Assembly (NCBI RefSeq): GCF_001865675.1
Contig: NZ_CP011319.1
Coordinates: 2,666,001 to 2,730,000 of the forward strand
Direction of reading: 5' to 3'
Source of the DNA: Janthinobacterium sp. 1_2014MBL_MicDiv
GTDB lineage: Bacteria; Pseudomonadota; Gammaproteobacteria; Burkholderiales; Burkholderiaceae_D
DNA: 64,000 nt
Part shown: piece by piece, positions 61,422 to 64,000 of the stretch
How positions within the stretch are numbered: position 1 is the stretch's first letter
Layout: each line of letters opens with the position of its first letter
Translations under genes and position numbers: made by a program
Notes under the pieces: generated by a model
Seen by the model: only the letters and a program-made list of their open reading frames with translations
What the model was told of the DNA's origin: nothing
Databases searched by the model: none

Positions 61422-64000
61422 ATGGGAAGCGTTGCCCCATGGTATATTTCGGGCATCAGTTACCCGCTTATCGACACGGTGCACGCAAACAACATCATCA
61501 CATTGCTGGACGCCGAGCATCGCGCGCTGGGAAGCATCGCCGCCGGTGTCGACCTGGCCCATGCTTTGGAACATTTGCTGCTGGCGCTGGAGTCGCAGTC
61601 CGACGAAGCCATGCACGCCTGCCTCGTCCTCATCGACGAGACCGACCGTTTTTGCGGCCTGGCCGCGCCCAGCCTGCCGCAGGACCTGTGCCTGGCCTTG
61701 CGCCACGGCGGCGAACAGCCATCGCCGTTCAGCACGGCCGCCTTTTCCGGCGCGCCCGCATACTGCGGCGACATCACGCGCGACTTGCAATGGAGCGCCG
61801 GGCGCAAGGAAGCGGTGCTGCATGGCTATCGTGCCTGCTGGGTCGCTCCCGTGTTTGGCGCCAGCGGACATATCCTGGGCGTGCTGGGCTTGCTGTTCCA
61901 GGCGCCTTGTCACCCGACCCAGCCCGAGATCGAGCTGCTGGCGCTGGCCGCCCGCGTCGCCTCGCATGTGATCGAACGTAGCCAGCTGGAACGGCAGCTG
62001 CACGACAGCCGCGAACACTTTCACTACGCCATCGAGCTCAACACCCAGGTGCTGTGGACGGCCGACATCGACGGCAAGCTCGACTATGTGGCGCAGCGCT
62101 GGCGCGAATGGACGGGGGGCAGCGGCCTGGGCACGAGCTGGCTCGAGGCCCTGCATCCCGAGGATGTACCCCATTCCCTGGCGGCATGGAGCGAAGCGGT
62201 GGGCAGCGGCCAGCCGTTCGAGGCGGAAATGCGCGTGCGCCGGCAGGACGGCCAGTACCGCTGGATGCACACACGCGCCTTTTGCCGGCAGGATGAGCGG
62301 GGCAATCCCTTGAAATGGTATGGCTCGTGCGAGGATATCGAAGAGCACTGGCAAGCGCGCAACGCCTTGCTCGACAGCGAAGCACAGTTCCGTTCGCTGG
62401 CTTCGACCATGCCCAACCAGGCCTGGCTGGCGCACGGCAACGGCGCCACCTACTGGGTCAACGAACAGGTCTGCGCCTACACGGGCCAGTCCATGAAGTC
62501 GCTCGTGGCCAGCGGCTTTCGCTACTGCGTGCACCCGGACGATATGCAGGCCACGCAGCAAAGCTGGGAGCGGGCCGTCAGCACGTCCAGCGCCTATGAA
62601 TACGAGTTCCGCATGCGCCGCGCCAGCGATGGCCAGTACCGCTGGTTCCTGGCGCGCGCCTTGCCCCTGTTCGACGAGGCCGGCAAGGTGCTGCGCTGGG
62701 TGGGCACCAACACGGACGTGCAGGAACAGAAGAACGTGCTGGAAAAGATGGCCTACCTGAATTCCTCGCTGGAAGTGGAGATGGCCAACCGTACGGCCGA
62801 CCGCGACCGCATGTGGCGGCTGTCGACCGATATCATGCTGGTGGCCGACATGAGCGGCATGATCATCGCCGTCAATCCCGCCTGGACGGGCATCCTGGAC
62901 CGGCCGGAAATCGAATCGCTGGGCATGGATTTCATCAGCCTCGTGCATCCCGAGGACCGCATGGCGGCCTTGAAGGACCTGTCGCGCCTGGCCCATGGCG
63001 CGCCGACCCTGCGCATGGAAAACCGCTACCGGCGCCGCGACGGCGGCTACCGCTGGATTTCCTGGACGGCCGTGCCGGCGCAAAAGCTGATCCACGCCAT
63101 CGGCCGCGACGTCACGGACGAAAAAGAGGCGCGGCTGGCGCTGGTGCGCAGCGAGCAAGCCTTGCTGCAGGCGCAAAAGCTGGAATCGATCGGCAAGCTG
63201 ACGGGCGGCGTGGCCCACGATTTCAATAACGTGCTGCAAATTATTTCCGGCAACCTGCAGCTGCTGAAGCTGACGGTGGCCGACAACCCGCAGGCGGCGA
63301 AACGCCTCGATTCCGCCGCCTCGGCCGTCGAGCGCGGCGCCAAGCTGTCGTCGCAATTGCTGGCCTTTGCGCGGCGTCAACCGCTGAAACCGCTGGTGAC
63401 GGACCTCGGACGCCTGCTGCGCCGCATGCATGAGCTGATACGCCGCGCGCTGGGCGAGGCGGTGACCGAGGAAACCTTCATCAGCGAAGGCCTGTGGCAT
63501 ACGCTGGTCGACCCGAACCAGATGGAAAACGTGCTGCTGAACATGGCCATCAACGCACGCGACGCGATGGAAGGGGGCGGCCGCCTGACGTTTACCTTGA
63601 GCAATGTCACGCTCGACGCCGCCTATGCCAGCCTGCATGCGGACGTGCTGGCGGGCCAGTATGTCTTGCTGACCATCACGGACACGGGCCACGGCATGGA
63701 GCGCGACGTGATCGACCAGATCTTCGAGCCGTTCTTCACCACCAAGCGCGAAGGCGAGGGCACGGGCCTGGGCCTCTCCATGGCCTACGGCTTCATCCGC
63801 CAGAGCGCGGGCCACATCAAGGTGCACAGTGCGCCGGGAGCGGGCACGACCTTCAAGATATATCTGCCGCGATCGCTGGAAAAACTGGCCGAGCCGCCGC
63901 CCGGCCTGGCCGGACCCGTGCTGGGCGGCGGCGAGACCATCCTCGTGGTGGAAGACGACGCCCCCGTGCAGCACACGGTGGTCGACATGTTGCGCGGCCT
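61422..64000 (+). CDS. Hybrid sensor histidine kinase, GAF-PAS3-HisKA-HATPase-REC (cut by window end)
   Basis: At least 859 residues and still open at the end. After an N-terminal GAF-like region (about 35-185) come three PAS domains (about 197-320, 320-440, 462-585). The phosphoacceptor is His599 in GGVAHDFNNVLQII, and the ATPase part has the N box NMAINARDAMEGG, G box TDTGHGME and TTKREGEGTGLGLSM. A receiver starts near residue 837 (ILVVEDDAPVQ); its phosphorylated Asp lies beyond the window. No membrane segment is visible, so sensing is probably cytoplasmic. ATG 61422 or GTG 61479 are both possible starts. An 859-residue open frame on the opposite strand is a shadow. Confidence 0.88.
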   Translation, partial: MGSVAPWYISGISYPLIDTVHANNIITLLDAEHRALGSIAAGVDLAHALEHLLLALESQSDEAMHACLVLIDETDRFCGLAAPSLPQDLCLALRHGGEQPSPFSTAAFSGAPAYCGDITRDLQWSAGRKEAVLHGYRACWVAPVFGASGHILGVLGLLFQAPCHPTQPEIELLALAARVASHVIERSQLERQLHDSREHFHYAIELNTQVLWTADIDGKLDYVAQRWREWTGGSGLGTSWLEALHPEDVPHSLAAWSEAVGSGQPFEAEMRVRRQDGQYRWMHTRAFCRQDERGNPLKWYGSCEDIEEHWQARNALLDSEAQFRSLASTMPNQAWLAHGNGATYWVNEQVCAYTGQSMKSLVASGFRYCVHPDDMQATQQSWERAVSTSSAYEYEFRMRRASDGQYRWFLARALPLFDEAGKVLRWVGTNTDVQEQKNVLEKMAYLNSSLEVEMANRTADRDRMWRLSTDIMLVADMSGMIIAVNPAWTGILDRPEIESLGMDFISLVHPEDRMAALKDLSRLAHGAPTLRMENRYRRRDGGYRWISWTAVPAQKLIHAIGRDVTDEKEARLALVRSEQALLQAQKLESIGKLTGGVAHDFNNVLQIISGNLQLLKLTVADNPQAAKRLDSAASAVERGAKLSSQLLAFARRQPLKPLVTDLGRLLRRMHELIRRALGEAVTEETFISEGLWHTLVDPNQMENVLLNMAINARDAMEGGGRLTFTLSNVTLDAAYASLHADVLAGQYVLLTITDTGHGMERDVIDQIFEPFFTTKREGEGTGLGLSMAYGFIRQSAGHIKVHSAPGAGTTFKIYLPRSLEKLAEPPPGLAGPVLGGGETILVVEDDAPVQHTVVDMLRG

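Noticed and set aside
61395..63974. 859-codon open frame on the minus strand
   Set aside because: It lies exactly opposite the sensor kinase, whose frame has clear HisKA, ATPase and receiver motifs. The antisense frame is Arg/His/Gln-rich low-complexity translation, typical of the shadow frame in high-GC genes.

Overview
The window is 64 kb of high-GC chromosome from a betaproteobacterium, most likely family Oxalobacteraceae (Janthinobacterium, Massilia or a close relative). This rests on protein style and gene neighbourhoods (ygfZ-DUF4936, mltG-tmk-holB, tatD-ankyrin, a solitary second EF-G) and is inference, not a database match. I see no rRNA, tRNA, CRISPR array, prophage, transposase or integrase. 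Nearly all of the window is tightly packed genes, and strand switches often carry perfect hairpins or REP-type palindromes.

Layout. 1-4.7 kb: end of a TIGR03118-like protein, a YpfJ-type zinc peptidase, an NTF2-GNAT fusion, a 2,4-diacetylphloroglucinol (DAPG) hydrolase-like enzyme divergent from a TetR regulator, and an AlkD-like DNA repair protein. 4.7-9.4 kb: a minus-strand redox, folding and envelope run (selO, msrB, yciB, bolA, two tandem parvulin isomerases). 9.7-28.4 kb: fatty-acid beta-oxidation genes (acyl-CoA ligase, FadJ-type bifunctional enzyme, thiolase) interleaved with a four-gene chemotaxis module (soluble triple-PAS receptor, CheR, CheD, triple CheW), a lipoprotein with an apparently dead alpha/beta-hydrolase fold, a LysR regulator, an MHS-type transporter and small metabolic enzymes. 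28.5-35.7 kb: a minus-strand carbohydrate operon (LacI regulator, xylulokinase-like kinase, transaldolase, RbsBAC-type ABC importer). 35.8-36.4 kb: tandemly amplified REP units. 36.4-47.5 kb: TANGO2-like protein, DUF4936, YgfZ, then mltG-tmk-holB, a 4.7 kb block of unrelated accessory genes, then tatD-ankyrin. 47.8-53.1 kb: a methyltransferase with protein-arginine-methyltransferase-like features, two small unknown proteins, outer-membrane phospholipase A and a solitary EF-G. 53.2-57.9 kb: a MarR-controlled tripartite efflux operon. 58-64 kb: small enzymes, a frameshifted unknown gene, a secreted unknown protein with an esterase, and the first part of a hybrid sensor kinase cut by the window end.

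Main observations. (1) The three beta-oxidation promoters (near 9.6, 16.8 and 25.0 kb) share an ACGANCGT site the same 20 bases upstream of a -10-like hexamer, suggesting one local regulon. (2) A lipoprotein hydrolase homologue has lost both the serine and the histidine of its catalytic triad. (3) Two intergenic copies of a ~95 bp element form the same nested stem arrangement from different bases. (4) GTAG-headed REP palindromes recur at four loci, three of them between convergent genes; one has expanded to three 176 bp units, and its terminal GTAG supplies the stop codon of the neighbouring gene. None of these is proven; checks are given with each.
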